64,000 bases of DNA from Acidobacteriota bacterium (GTDB taxonomy: Bacteria; Acidobacteriota; Thermoanaerobaculia; Multivoradales; JBCCEF01): NCBI GenBank assembly GCA_039028635.1, contig JBCCHV010000029.1, positions 1 to 64,000 on the forward strand, in the 5' to 3' direction. The notes beneath the pieces are model-generated. The model ran no database searches, was not told the DNA's origin, and saw only the letters and a list, made by a program, of their open reading frames with translations. The position numbers and the translations under genes are program-made. Shown here piece by piece: positions 16,639-25,624 of this stretch. How positions within the stretch are numbered: the first letter of the stretch is position 1; the number at the start of each line of letters is the position of its first letter.

Positions 16639-19197
16639 TTATAGCGGAGCGTCGAAGGCTCCCCCACAGAAGTCGTGCGCCCCACCGATGGGGCTCCCGG
16701 GAGGCGGCACCGGTGCTGCCGGCACCGCCATCGACGGCAGCTCGCGACGCTCCAGGAAGCGGCCGATCTCGCGCCCCAGGAAAGCATTCTGGGGGCTCAC
16801 CGGCTGGCGCCGGCCGGGCGGTTTCCGCAGCTCCCGGCGCAGCTCCTCGAGTTGGTCCTCGACTCGCCGCCGCACCTCCACCGCCACTGCCTCGTCGTGG
16901 GCCAGGCGGATCAGGCCCTGCACCACCAACCACTGCACCCGGTGCTCGATGGCGAGCTGCCGCGGCGAGCTCGCCGAGGCCTGCGGAAAGGCGACCGCCG
17001 AGAGCTCGTCCAGCACTTCTTCGAGGCCGGGCAAGGCGGGGTTGCGGCGATGCTGCTCGACCAGACGCAGGGCACGGGTGGGCTCGAGCACCTGGTCGAG
17101 GGTCAGGCCGGCGGCGGTGGCGGCGGCAGCGAGGGGGTCGAAGAGGCGGCCGAGATCGCCCTGGAACTGCTCTCGGTTGGCATCGAACCCGGCCGGCCGC
17201 GGCGGCAGCACGGCGAGCACGTGCTCACCGATGTCGAGCTCCGCCGCCCGCAGGGTCGAGAGCACGACCTCGAGGGCCCTGCGCTGATCTTCCCCGGGCA
17301 CCGCCCGCACCGCCGTTTGACCATCACCCCGCAGGGCATAGCGGTAGTCGACGCCGGCGAGCACCTTGGCGGCGGCGGCGAGCTGGAAGCGGTGATGCAG
17401 GTAGACGGTGGCGAGGACCTCTTCCAGCAGGGCGAGCGGCCGCCCCGGCGCCAACCGATCGGCACCGAAGTCGGCGAGGGCGATGCGGCGCACCGCCAGC
17501 GCCCGTTCGAGGGTCGCCACCGGATCCTCGCCGTCATCCCAAAGGCTGGCCCGGGGATGGAAGGATCCGCCGCGGGCATCCTCGTCGCTCAAGAACAGCA
17601 GGCCCCGCTCCTCGGCCTCGGTGACGCAGCGAGCGAGCATCTCCGCCTCCCCCTCCCCCGCCGCCGGCTCGCCATAGGCACAGGCCACGGCGTGCTTGTC
17701 CCAGCTGCCGATGCCGACGCCATAGACCTGCGAGAAGTCGAGCTCGCCGGCCGCCGTCACCCCGACCCGCGGTGGCGGATAGTCCATCACCGAGGCGCGA
17801 TCGTCATAGCTGCTGGCGGCGAAGTTGTGGGCCAGTCCGAGGGCGTGTCCGACCTCGTGGGCGGCGAGCTGGCGGATTCGAGCCAACGCCATCTCAACCG
17901 GATCGTCGGGCGCTCCGCTGCCGGTCTTCGCCACCCCGGCGAGGCCTTCGAAGAGCAGCCGGTCTTGGCGCACCCGCAGGGAACCGAGCCAGACGTGCCC
18001 CTTGATCATCTCGCCGGTGCGCGGATCGATCAGGCCGCCGCCATAGGACCAACCGCGGGTCGAGCGGTGCACCCACTGAATGACGTTGTAGCGCACGTCG
18101 AGGGGATGCATGTCCGGCGGCATGACCTCGACTCGAAAGGCGTCCTCGAAGCCCGCCGCGGCAAAGGCTTCACGCCACCAGGAGGCGCCCTCGACAAGGG
18201 CGCTGCGCACCGGCTCCGGCACCCCGGAGTCGACATAGAAGACGATCGGCTCGGTCACCGGCGAGGCGGCAGCCCCGGGATCGACCTTCTCGAGGCGGTG
18301 ACGCACCGCCCAACGGCGAATCAAGGGCTCGTCGAGGGGCGCCGCATAGTCCTGGAAGGAGATTTCGTAGGAACCCAGCCGGGGGTCGAAGGGGCGCGGG
18401 CGATAGTCGTCATCGGGCAGCCGCACCAAGCTCTGGTGCTGGACCAGGGTCACCGCCTCCGGCGCCGGCACGGTGGCCGAAACCAGATCGCCGGGCGCGC
18501 TCGAAGTGAAGGTGAGCCGCGCCTCGAGCACCAGATTGTCGGGAAAGGCGAGGCAGTTGTCGGCATCGACGGCGCTGCGCTCGAGGTCGAGGACGAAAGC
18601 GCCTTCCTGGCGTTCGCTCAACCGCGCCACCACCTGGTGGGCGTCGCGCAACGCGAAGGAAGTGATGTCGACGAGCGCCGTGCCGTCGGCGTCGAGGGCG
18701 GCGACGGGGCCGGCCCAAAGGACCGAAGGAGCGAACGACTCGCGCACCGCGCGGCGCTCCTCGGGATCTTCCGACAGGGCGCGAAAGCGTAGGTTCTCTT
18801 CCTCGATCAGGAGACGCCCGCCGAGGCGCCGGAGCTGGACCACCCGGCCGTCGCCGAGCTGGCCGCGGTCGAGACCGATGGGATTCGACCCCAGCCCCGT
18901 GAGCAGGGCCTCGAAGTACAGGTAACGACCCGCCACCCCGCGGTCATCGGCCGGCGGTACCCGCAGCCAGACGGCTCCCGCCGCCTCATCGACGAACAGG
19001 TCCAGCAGCCCCGAGCGCTCTTCGAGTCCGGCCGCTTCGATCTTCTCCTGCACGGTCGGCAGACCCTGATCTTTCTCGCCCTCGGCCCGAGCCGGAAGGA
19101 CCGCGACCAGCCAGGCGAGGCAGAGCAACAGCAACGGTAGGGCCCGCCATCCCTTGGCGAGGGAGGTCTCAGGGAAACTGGTCAAGGGCTTTCTCAT
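16639..19197 (-). CDS. Secreted zinc metalloprotease (HExxHxxGxxH, DUF5117/DUF4953-like)
   Basis: An 852-residue exported protease with a signal peptide ending near LPARA. The zinc site HEVGHALGLAH (H447, H451, H457; E448 catalytic) is a metzincin-type motif, followed by Asn-Phe and a likely Met-turn at VMDYP. The N-terminal half matches the DUF5118/DUF5117 layout and the C-terminal half the DUF4953 layout of large zinc-dependent metalloproteases common in Bacteroidota and Acidobacteriota. The role is unknown; general periplasmic or extracellular proteolysis is the default. Since it ends 9 bases before the transporter genes of the TOMM cluster, it is also a candidate for maturing or degrading the exported peptide (inference only). 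ATG 19197 has GGAAG upstream; a TTG at 19209 is possible. Confidence 0.85.
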   Translation of the reverse strand: MRKPLTSFPETSLAKGWRALPLLLLCLAWLVAVLPARAEGEKDQGLPTVQEKIEAAGLEERSGLLDLFVDEAAGAVWLRVPPADDRGVAGRYLYFEALLTGLGSNPIGLDRGQLGDGRVVQLRRLGGRLLIEEENLRFRALSEDPEERRAVRESFAPSVLWAGPVAALDADGTALVDITSFALRDAHQVVARLSERQEGAFVLDLERSAVDADNCLAFPDNLVLEARLTFTSSAPGDLVSATVPAPEAVTLVQHQSLVRLPDDDYRPRPFDPRLGSYEISFQDYAAPLDEPLIRRWAVRHRLEKVDPGAAASPVTEPIVFYVDSGVPEPVRSALVEGASWWREAFAAAGFEDAFRVEVMPPDMHPLDVRYNVIQWVHRSTRGWSYGGGLIDPRTGEMIKGHVWLGSLRVRQDRLLFEGLAGVAKTGSGAPDDPVEMALARIRQLAAHEVGHALGLAHNFAASSYDDRASVMDYPPPRVGVTAAGELDFSQVYGVGIGSWDKHAVACAYGEPAAGEGEAEMLARCVTEAEERGLLFLSDEDARGGSFHPRASLWDDGEDPVATLERALAVRRIALADFGADRLAPGRPLALLEEVLATVYLHHRFQLAAAAKVLAGVDYRYALRGDGQTAVRAVPGEDQRRALEVVLSTLRAAELDIGEHVLAVLPPRPAGFDANREQFQGDLGRLFDPLAAAATAAGLTLDQVLEPTRALRLVEQHRRNPALPGLEEVLDELSAVAFPQASASSPRQLAIEHRVQWLVVQGLIRLAHDEAVAVEVRRRVEDQLEELRRELRKPPGRRQPVSPQNAFLGREIGRFLERRELPSMAVPAAPVPPPGSPIGGAHDFCGGAFDAPL

Positions 19198-19254
19198 GGC
19201 TTCTTCCAAAGGTTCGTCGAAGTTCGAGGGGATCTCGGTGCGAGGGTCGCCACC

Positions 19255-21144
19255 TCAGGAGATGAAGATCGGGCTCGAGAAGGCCAGGCCACCATCGACC
19301 TGCACCACTCTCACATAGACGTACTCGCCGGAACGCAGTCCCGGCAGCGGCAGCGCGGCGCTGGCCTGCCGCCGGCCCTGCCCGGGCAGGGAGGTCACCA
19401 CCTCTCCGCTGCGCACGATGTCGACCCGCTCGACCACCGCCGCCGCCACCAGGGAGATTTCGAGACGGCCATCGCCGGCCTCGGCCTCACCTCCCATCGG
19501 CACCTCGCCGAGGTGGACCTCGAGCACGATGCGCGGCCCGCTGGTGGCATAGACGCGGCGCTGACGCAGCGCCTCGAGCACGCCCTGACGGGTGCGGTCG
19601 GCGGTGAGCAGGGCCACCAAGCCGCCGGTGCGAGAGACCAGGTGGGAGTGACCGGGATGGCCATCGTGACCATCGCCGCTGCCGATCAGGCCGAGACGGT
19701 AGCCGCGGTCGAGGGCGTCGCGCACCCAGTTGCCGGCCACCGGGTCATAGATCGGTGCCGGCGTATCGGCGGCCTCGCTACTGCCGTGGACGGAGACCAC
19801 CTCGGTGACCGGCTCGAGCTCCGCATCGGGCGGCACCGTCCAGTCGGTGGCGACCGGGCCACCGGCACTGTGGTGCGCCACCGTCAGGGCGTCCTGACCG
19901 CGCAGTCCCTGCCACAGCTCCTGAGGGGTGTCGTAGGCCTCGTCGACGGCGCTCAGGATCGAACCCTCGTCACCGAAGTAGAGGACGTGGCGATGGCCGT
20001 AGATCCAGCTCGTCCACTCGTAGCCCAACAGCGTGACGAATCGTCCGGGATCGTGGAAGGCGGCGACCTGGCGCTCGATCTCCTGCCAGAGGTCCGGGCG
20101 CTGATCGAGAAAAGGCAGACCCCAGTGATCGTGGTCGGTGAGGGACACGACGTCGAGGGCGGCGACGTCGCGGGCATAACGGAAATAGTCCTCGGGGGTG
20201 CCAGTGCCATCGGAAAAGGCCGAATGGCCGTGCAGGTCGCCCCACAGAAGGGCCGGCGCCCGCTCCGCCACCCACAGCGGGTTGCTCCACGCCTCGACAC
20301 CGTTCGAGGCCACCGCCCGCAGCCGATGGACCCCCGGCTGGCGAGCCGCCAGGGTCACCCGACGGCTGCCCCCGGCGAGCTCCAGGGGCTCTCCCGGGAG
20401 CTCCAGGCCCGGGGCTTCGCTGGTCAGCGTCACGGTGACGCCGGCGGCTTCGGTGGCGTTGCCGACGGCGTCGAGCCAGGCCAGCGAAAGGCTGACCTCG
20501 GCGCCGGGAGGAGCCGTCGATGGCAAGACCACCGCCAGCCTCACCGGCGGCCCCGCCAGCACGTCGACTCCAGGAGCATCTCGGATCCACTGACGGACGC
20601 CGTCGCCGTCGCCGTCGACGGCGATCCAGAAGCGCGACTCGCGCTCCGCGTAGGTGTCCGCCCGCAGCCCGGCGGGGCCGGCGCCGAGGTCGAAGCGCAG
20701 GCGCTCGCCGGCCCCCAAGGGACGCCCGCCGACGGTCACCGCGAGGAGCTGGGGGCCGAGGGTCCGAGGGCTCAGCTCGACGCCTTCGGCAGAGGTGGTG
20801 ACGCGGCTGTAGCCGGGCGCCTCCGGCACCTCGACCTGGGGCGTCCCCCAACCCCAAAAGGGCGATACCTGGAGGAAGACCATGCCGCCGACGGCGACCC
20901 CCTCGGGTCCCGCTTCGTAGTGCAGCTGCCAGCGTCCCGAGTCCCCGGCTCGCACCGCCGTCGCCTCCTCCAGCCAGGCCCGACCACCGCCATCGGAAGA
21001 ATGACGCGGGGCCTCGAGGTCCGCCGTCAGCTCGGCGGCGACGTCCAGGCGGGCGGTCTCCGGCGGCGCCACCGGCGTGGTGGGCTCAGCGCAGGACCAG
21101 GTGATGATCGCCAGCAGAGCGGCGAAGGGCAGAATCTTCAACAC
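19255..21144 (-). CDS. CehA/McbA-type PHP metallohydrolase, exported
   Basis: A 629-residue protein. The N-terminus is a hydrophobic signal with a possible but atypical lipobox (TWSC, Cys18). Residues ~30-290 form two beta-rich domains, one of them resembling an Ig-like repeat. The catalytic part is a PHP/amidohydrolase-like domain with GDLHGHS (H305, H307), SLTDHDHW (337-340), and later HHSAGG and GSGDGHDGHPGH. CehA/McbA relatives hydrolyse phosphoesters or carbamates such as carbaryl using two or three metals. The natural substrate is unknown. The GTG start lies 33 bases after the DUF3307 stop. A Gly/Asp-rich VDGDGDGVRQW stretch (177-187) looks like a Ca2+-binding loop. Confidence 0.8.
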   Translation of the reverse strand: MLKILPFAALLAIITWSCAEPTTPVAPPETARLDVAAELTADLEAPRHSSDGGGRAWLEEATAVRAGDSGRWQLHYEAGPEGVAVGGMVFLQVSPFWGWGTPQVEVPEAPGYSRVTTSAEGVELSPRTLGPQLLAVTVGGRPLGAGERLRFDLGAGPAGLRADTYAERESRFWIAVDGDGDGVRQWIRDAPGVDVLAGPPVRLAVVLPSTAPPGAEVSLSLAWLDAVGNATEAAGVTVTLTSEAPGLELPGEPLELAGGSRRVTLAARQPGVHRLRAVASNGVEAWSNPLWVAERAPALLWGDLHGHSAFSDGTGTPEDYFRYARDVAALDVVSLTDHDHWGLPFLDQRPDLWQEIERQVAAFHDPGRFVTLLGYEWTSWIYGHRHVLYFGDEGSILSAVDEAYDTPQELWQGLRGQDALTVAHHSAGGPVATDWTVPPDAELEPVTEVVSVHGSSEAADTPAPIYDPVAGNWVRDALDRGYRLGLIGSGDGHDGHPGHSHLVSRTGGLVALLTADRTRQGVLEALRQRRVYATSGPRIVLEVHLGEVPMGGEAEAGDGRLEISLVAAAVVERVDIVRSGEVVTSLPGQGRRQASAALPLPGLRSGEYVYVRVVQVDGGLAFSSPIFIS

Positions 21145-21177
21145 CGGCGAGCCTATCGGAAGCGCTGGCGAAAAGCC

Positions 21178-21948
21178 TCAGGGCCCCACCGCGAGCCAGA
21201 TCGGCAGACGAGCCAGGGCAAGGCCTCCGGCGGCCGCCAGGGCGACGCTCAGCAGGGTTCCGATCAGGAAGTACTCGGCGAAGCCACGATCGCGGCCGTG
21301 CTCCTTGAGCTCCGGGAAGCGAAAGACCGACTTGGCGGCCAGCACCAAGCCGAAGGTGGCCGGCCAATCGGCGACCACCGCCGTCAACAGCAAGAAGCGC
21401 TCGAGCCAGCCGATGTAGCGTCCCGCCAGGATCAGGCCCCGGCCTTCGGCCGTGGGCAGGTCGAGCTGGGCGGCGAAAGGGGCCAAGACGAGGGCGATCA
21501 AGTGTCCCCCACCGAAGATCACCAAGGCATAGATGGCGGCCGCCAGCAGAAGAGCCGGACCCTGATCACGACTGAGGGCGAGAAGCTCCGCCAGGCGGTC
21601 GCCCGGGGCACTGTCGAGCATCAGGGCGCTCACCAGCACCAGGACACCATGGACCGACTGGACGAGCAGGAAGGCCCGTGGACCGGTCTTCGCCAGCCGA
21701 CGGCGCGACACCAGATCGACCACCGCGTGTGCGCCGACGGCGGTGAGCAGCACGAGCTGAAAACGCAGCAGTCGGGGATCGTTGGCGGTGAACAGCGTCA
21801 GGACGAGGACGCTGAGCAGAAAACGCAGGAGCGCCGCACCGGCGACGCCGCGCAGACCGTTCGAAGGCGTGGCCGAGGGGCGCAGAAAGGCCACCATCCC
21901 GTGGACCAGGAGTAGCGCCAGGAAGTCGACCACGGTGACGGGCATCAT
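21178..21948 (-). CDS. DUF3307 polytopic membrane protein
   Basis: A 256-residue very hydrophobic protein with about seven membrane helices. The N-terminal half (DFLALLLVHGMVAFL, then HAVVDLVSRRR) matches the DUF3307 family, a group without a proven biochemical role. It begins 13 bases after the stop of the SatD-family gene. DUF3307 and SatD genes occur side by side in many bacteria, so the two probably act together at the membrane. Regulation is expected from the operator array in front of SatD. Confidence 0.75.
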   Translation of the reverse strand: MMPVTVVDFLALLLVHGMVAFLRPSATPSNGLRGVAGAALLRFLLSVLVLTLFTANDPRLLRFQLVLLTAVGAHAVVDLVSRRRLAKTGPRAFLLVQSVHGVLVLVSALMLDSAPGDRLAELLALSRDQGPALLLAAAIYALVIFGGGHLIALVLAPFAAQLDLPTAEGRGLILAGRYIGWLERFLLLTAVVADWPATFGLVLAAKSVFRFPELKEHGRDRGFAEYFLIGTLLSVALAAAGGLALARLPIWLAVGP

Positions 21949-21961
21949 GGCCGCGAGTTTC

Positions 21962-22639
21962 TCAGGTCGACGCCTGCGAGCGCCAGCGCCGATGCCAGTC
22001 GGCGAGCAGCTCGACCAGCGAGTCCCGCACCTCGATCATCTGCCAGTAGGCGCCGCGACGCAGATTGCGGCTGACAGTCGAAGGGCCCGCCAAACCGAGC
22101 CGCCGGGCCGCCTCCTCGCCATCGGCTGCGGCGCTCCAGGCGAGGATCGTCTCCCATTGGCGGCGACTGGTCTTGGCGGCCAGGGAGTCGTGCAAACCGT
22201 AGATCAGGTTGACCATCCGATCGAGCGCTCCATCGGGGCTACCGAAGCGGGTGCGAGTGGGGATCTTGCCAGTGGGTCCTGACAGGGCCTCGAGGGCGTT
22301 GCGGGCCCGCTCGAAGGCCGGCCCCGTCGCCGACAGGTTGAGCGATTCGGCAGAGCTGCGCTGCACCTCGCCGACGCCGAGCCCGATGCGCAGCTCGAGG
22401 GGCTGAAAACGCAGCCGCAGATCGAACACCATTCGAGGCAGATGCTGGGGACCGCTCGCAAGACCTTGGAACTCGTCCCAGGCGGTGACCGCATAGGGCG
22501 CTTCGATCCAGCCCTCTCGGCGGTGGTCGGTCGAGGCAGCGGCCAGCACGCGCTCGCGCACGGCGGCGAAGTCGCTCGCCCGACGCGAGGCGACGACGTC
22601 GGCGATGAGGACACCACGGACGGCGTTTCTTGCACCCAT
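21962..22639 (-). CDS. SatD-family protein, putative autoregulator
   Basis: About 225 residues. The N-terminus VRGVLIADVVASR and the central LELRIGLGVGEV are typical of the SatD family, named for a gene in a streptococcal acid-tolerance locus and otherwise uncharacterised. The C-terminal part contains a helix-turn-helix-like stretch (ARRLGLAGPSTVSRNLRR), so DNA binding is plausible. Starts at 22639, 22648 and 22651 are all possible; 22639 is chosen for the best family alignment. The 22639 start codon lies inside the first of three evenly spaced palindromes, fitting autorepression (inference). Confidence 0.75.
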   Translation of the reverse strand: MGARNAVRGVLIADVVASRRASDFAAVRERVLAAASTDHRREGWIEAPYAVTAWDEFQGLASGPQHLPRMVFDLRLRFQPLELRIGLGVGEVQRSSAESLNLSATGPAFERARNALEALSGPTGKIPTRTRFGSPDGALDRMVNLIYGLHDSLAAKTSRRQWETILAWSAAADGEEAARRLGLAGPSTVSRNLRRGAYWQMIEVRDSLVELLADWHRRWRSQAST

Positions 22640-22713
22640 GGGTGCCATCATAAGAAATTGCACACCAGAGTGCAAATATACAAAATTGCACCATCCGATG
22701 CAATTACTCCCAA
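22630..22713 (-). promoter_or_regulatory. SatD promoter with three 18-bp operators at 28-bp period
   Basis: Three palindromes of form TTGCA-n8-TGCAA lie at 22630-22647 (last half TGCCA, one mismatch), 22658-22675 and 22686-22703. Each is followed by a 10-base A/T-rich spacer, giving an exact 28-bp period. A sigma70-like promoter is embedded on the minus strand: -35 TTGCAT (22698-22703), 17-base spacer, -10 TATATT (22675-22680). The sites therefore cover the -35, the start point and the start codon. This is the layout of a tightly repressed promoter. Confidence 0.75.
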
Positions 22714-22733
22714 ACCTCTCGACCCAAACAAAG

Positions 22734-22764
22734 AGCCCGCTCCGCCGAAGCGAAGCGGGCTTTC
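22734..22764 (-). terminator. Rho-independent terminator of the M43 protease gene
   Basis: AGCCCGCT (22734-22741) pairs with AGCGGGCT (22754-22761) over a 12-base loop. Read on the minus strand the hairpin is followed by CTTTGTTT. It lies 25 bases after the protease stop codon and separates that gene from the SatD promoter. Confidence 0.75.
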
Positions 22765-22789
22765 GTCCAACAACGAGCTAGCGGAGCTT

Positions 22790-24145
22790 CTACGGACGAT
22801 CGAGGTAGAAGTCGTAGGAGCCGCTGCCGCTGTAGGAAACCACGCGCCAGTAGTAGTAACCGCGCGCGCCGTTGTAGGTGATCTGCTCCGACGACGTGCT
22901 GCTGACCGACTGGGCGACCCGCGTCCAGCGGCCGGTCCAGCGGTAGAGCTCGAGATCGAAGTCGGCCGAGCCCGGACCCTCGAGCCAACCCTGATGGGTG
23001 CCGGCGGCCGAGAAGTACCAGGTGCCGTTGGGCTGGGCATCGGCGTCGCCGGTGCCGGTCAGGTTGCCGCTGTACTGCTCGCAGTTGGTGCACGGCGCGC
23101 CACCACCGGGACCGCCGGTACCGCCCACCAGGGTGCTGCGGTAGTTGATCAGCGAGCAACGCATGCGGTTGGTCTGCTGACCGGTGAAGCGATCCATGCA
23201 GGTGTCCTGCGTGTAGTTCATGTAGTTCTCGATCGGATCACGACTGCTGCAGCTACTGGCGTTCGGGCAGTTGTAGTTCGGCGCGCTCTGACGCTCCGTG
23301 TCGGCGAGCAAGTCACCGGTGGTGAACGGCGAGCTGGCCGAGCCACAGCCACTCTGGAAGGTGTGGAACAGACCGAGGTAGTGACCGACCTCGTGGGTCG
23401 CCGTACGACCCTGGTTGTAGATACCACCGCCCGGGGAGTTGCGTCCGACGGACGAGTACAGCAACACCACGCCGTCATTGACGCTGCCCGCGTCCTGCTG
23501 CGGGAAGGTGGCATAGCCGAGGTTGCCGGCGGCATCGTTGGTGTAGATGTTGAGGTAGCGGGTGGTATCCCAGCGCAGCGCCTGCTTCATGTCGTTGAAG
23601 GCGCCCGGACCAGGGTCCGTGAAGTAGGCGTTGCTGGTCACCCGATTGATGCCCGACGTGGCATTGCCGTTGGGATCCGTGCTGGCGAGCACGAACTGGA
23701 TCTTGGTGTCCGTCCCTGGGCCACCGGGGGTGCCGGCGAGGGCGCGAAAATCCTCATTCAGGATGTCGACCTGGCTGGTGATCAAGGTGTTCGCGATGTT
23801 GCCCGTGCCGTTGGTGCGGGAAATAATGTGGAACACCACCGGAATGGTGTAGGTGTCCCCGTTGGACGGGTCGTACTCGGACTGGATGGTGGTCGAGCTG
23901 AAGGAGCAATCCGACGGCTGAGCCAACAAAATCCGCTCCTCGAGGGCGGTCAAGTCCTGGCTGGCGCAACGGTGGCCGCCACGCTTGAACTGCTCGGAGA
24001 GCTGGAACTCCAGCATATCCCCGTAGTACTGGCCTTTCACCTCGACGCTGCCATCTTCCCCGATCTTGAAATCACTCTTGTCGGCCAACGCCGCGCCGGC
24101 GAGCAACAGCGAAACGGCCACTAAAGAAATGCACTTGAGTCGCAT
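22790..24145 (-). CDS. Secreted M43 (pappalysin/cytophagalysin-like) zinc metalloprotease
   Basis: A 451-residue secreted protease: signal peptide (MRLKCISLVAVSLLLAGAALA), propeptide, and an M43 catalytic domain with HEVGHYLGLFH (H251, E252, H255, H261) and the Met-turn ENYMNY. Paired cysteines (NYNCPNASSCSS, QDTCMD) suggest disulfides as in M43 enzymes. The C-terminal ~90 residues form a pre-peptidase C-terminal-like beta domain (GTWYFSAAGTHQGWLEGPG to YDFYLDRP), often found on secreted proteases. ATG 24145 has AGGAGG 10 bases upstream; a longer frame from 24265 lacks a signal peptide at its start. Its A/T-richer leader and own terminator indicate a single-gene unit. Confidence 0.9.
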   Translation of the reverse strand: MRLKCISLVAVSLLLAGAALADKSDFKIGEDGSVEVKGQYYGDMLEFQLSEQFKRGGHRCASQDLTALEERILLAQPSDCSFSSTTIQSEYDPSNGDTYTIPVVFHIISRTNGTGNIANTLITSQVDILNEDFRALAGTPGGPGTDTKIQFVLASTDPNGNATSGINRVTSNAYFTDPGPGAFNDMKQALRWDTTRYLNIYTNDAAGNLGYATFPQQDAGSVNDGVVLLYSSVGRNSPGGGIYNQGRTATHEVGHYLGLFHTFQSGCGSASSPFTTGDLLADTERQSAPNYNCPNASSCSSRDPIENYMNYTQDTCMDRFTGQQTNRMRCSLINYRSTLVGGTGGPGGGAPCTNCEQYSGNLTGTGDADAQPNGTWYFSAAGTHQGWLEGPGSADFDLELYRWTGRWTRVAQSVSSTSSEQITYNGARGYYYWRVVSYSGSGSYDFYLDRP

Positions 24146-24445
24146 GAACAAATTCCTCCTGGGTGGTTCCATCGCGAGTCGGCCCACAACGGGCCTGGAA
24201 ATCCACCACGAGACCAAAGCTTGCCACCGGTCCCCCCGAACCGTGCCTCGTGGCGGCTTGAACACATCGAAACTCCATGATTTCTTTTAGTGTACAGATG
24301 CATACAATCTGGCGCAAGAAATAAAGCTCAATCTAGCATTCAGTAAGCGCTGAAAAGACCTCTCCCTCCCCTTGGCAAATCGACGGCACCAGCGCAGAAT
24401 CGCGCCCAACGTCGCTGGCAAACCCGACTCCGATGGGAGGGCAAC
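24146..24445. promoter_or_regulatory. Divergent intergenic region, M43 protease and LOG-family gene
   Basis: These 300 bases hold no gene. On the minus strand a sigma70-like promoter reads TTGCGC (24312-24317), 17-base spacer, TACACT (24289-24294), leaving a leader of about 140 bases before the protease ATG. The stretch around 24280-24345 is clearly more A/T-rich than the surroundings. For the plus gene only the GGGAGG ribosome-binding site near 24434-24442 is clear. Confidence 0.4.
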
Positions 24446-25558
24446 ATGAAGCACCGAGAAGTGGAGACCCTCCACGAGCTCGACCACCTGATCGCGCGAG
24501 GCGAAGATCTCGCCGACCACGTCTTTCAAGGCCTCGACCTGAGAGGCCGGGAGCATCTCTTCCGGGACCGCGACCTCCGCGGCACCGTTTTCCTCGGTTG
24601 TCGCTTCGACCAGGCGCCATCGCCGGCTTCCGGCGCGATCCTCTTGCCGACCCTCCCGGATCTCCCCTATCGCCCTTACCGCGGCACCCTCTACTCGCCC
24701 GAGGAGCTGCTCGCCGGCTACGACCGGCAACGCAAGGAGAGCTACCAGCAAACTCCCGATGGGCGCATCTGGCAGCACTATCGAGACACCGGTCGAGCCA
24801 ATCCCCCGAGCCTGACCGAGACCCTCGCCCGCCGTCTTCACGATCACGCCATGAGCGATGCCCTCGAAGAGGCCATCGCCGGTCACCGCGTCGTCGGCGT
24901 GATGGGAGGTCACTCGCTACAGCGCACCGATCCCAGCTTCCGGCAGGTGGCTCGTCTGACTCGGCGCCTGACCCGGCGCGGCTATCTGATGGTGAGCGGC
25001 GGCGGTCCGGGAGCGATGGAGGCTTGCCACCTCGGAGCCTGGTTCGCCGAGCGCTCTGCGGACGACCTCGACGAGGCCCTCGGCCTGCTGGCGCCGGCCC
25101 CCGGATACAAGCCCCGGGAGGCTTGGCTGGCGACCGCCTGGGAGGTGCGCGAGCGCTTCCCCCTCAGCCCGACCGACCTCGAGACCTGTCGCAGCCTGGC
25201 GGTGCCGACCTGGCTCTACGGTCACGAGCCGTCGACGGTCTTCGCCTCGTGGATCGCAAAGTACTTCGCCAACAGCGTGCGCGAGGACGGTCTGGTGACC
25301 ATCGCCCACCATGGCCTGATCTTCGCTCCCGGTGGACCCGGAACCATCCAGGAGATCTTCCAGGACGTCACCCAGAACCACTACCAGACCTTCGGCCCGC
25401 CGAGCCCCATGATCCTCCTCGGCGAGGCCTACTGGAGCGACGTCAAGCCGGTCTTTCCGCTGCTCCGAAGGCTCGCCGACGGCCATCCCTGGGCCCAGCA
25501 CCTGACCCTCACCGACTCCTCCGACGAGGCGCTGAGGACGATCGAGGCCTTCTCCTGA
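24446..25558 (+). CDS. LOG-family Rossmann-fold protein (nucleotide hydrolase-like)
   Basis: A 370-residue protein of the LOG/TIGR00730-like superfamily, whose members cleave nucleoside monophosphates to base and ribose 5-phosphate. The Rossmann core begins near VVGVMGGHS and has SGGGPGAMEA and PGGPGTIQE, the two phosphate-binding/catalytic motifs of the family. About 130 residues precede the core, longer than small plant LOG enzymes and closer to PpnN-like proteins. It starts 301 bases from the divergent M43 gene and has GGGAGG 6 bases upstream. Whether it is a true NMP nucleosidase is inferred from the motifs. Confidence 0.75.
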   Translation: MKHREVETLHELDHLIARGEDLADHVFQGLDLRGREHLFRDRDLRGTVFLGCRFDQAPSPASGAILLPTLPDLPYRPYRGTLYSPEELLAGYDRQRKESYQQTPDGRIWQHYRDTGRANPPSLTETLARRLHDHAMSDALEEAIAGHRVVGVMGGHSLQRTDPSFRQVARLTRRLTRRGYLMVSGGGPGAMEACHLGAWFAERSADDLDEALGLLAPAPGYKPREAWLATAWEVRERFPLSPTDLETCRSLAVPTWLYGHEPSTVFASWIAKYFANSVREDGLVTIAHHGLIFAPGGPGTIQEIFQDVTQNHYQTFGPPSPMILLGEAYWSDVKPVFPLLRRLADGHPWAQHLTLTDSSDEALRTIEAFS

Positions 25559-25624
25559 TCAGCGGCAGAAGGGACCGTTCCAGGACTGCTATCCTGCGCC
25601 CACCAAGCTCGCGGGAGGATTGAG

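Noticed and set aside
19513..21915. 800-codon plus-strand frame opposite the PHP lipoprotein and DUF3307 genes
   Set aside because: Runs across two well-supported minus-strand genes, has no recognisable domain, and its composition (Gln/Arg/Gly/His-rich) is typical of a mirror frame.
22442..24124. 560-codon plus-strand frame opposite the SatD start and the M43 protease
   Set aside because: It would cross the protease terminator and the SatD operators, and shows no domain; the M43 protease with signal peptide and zinc motif is clear on the other strand.
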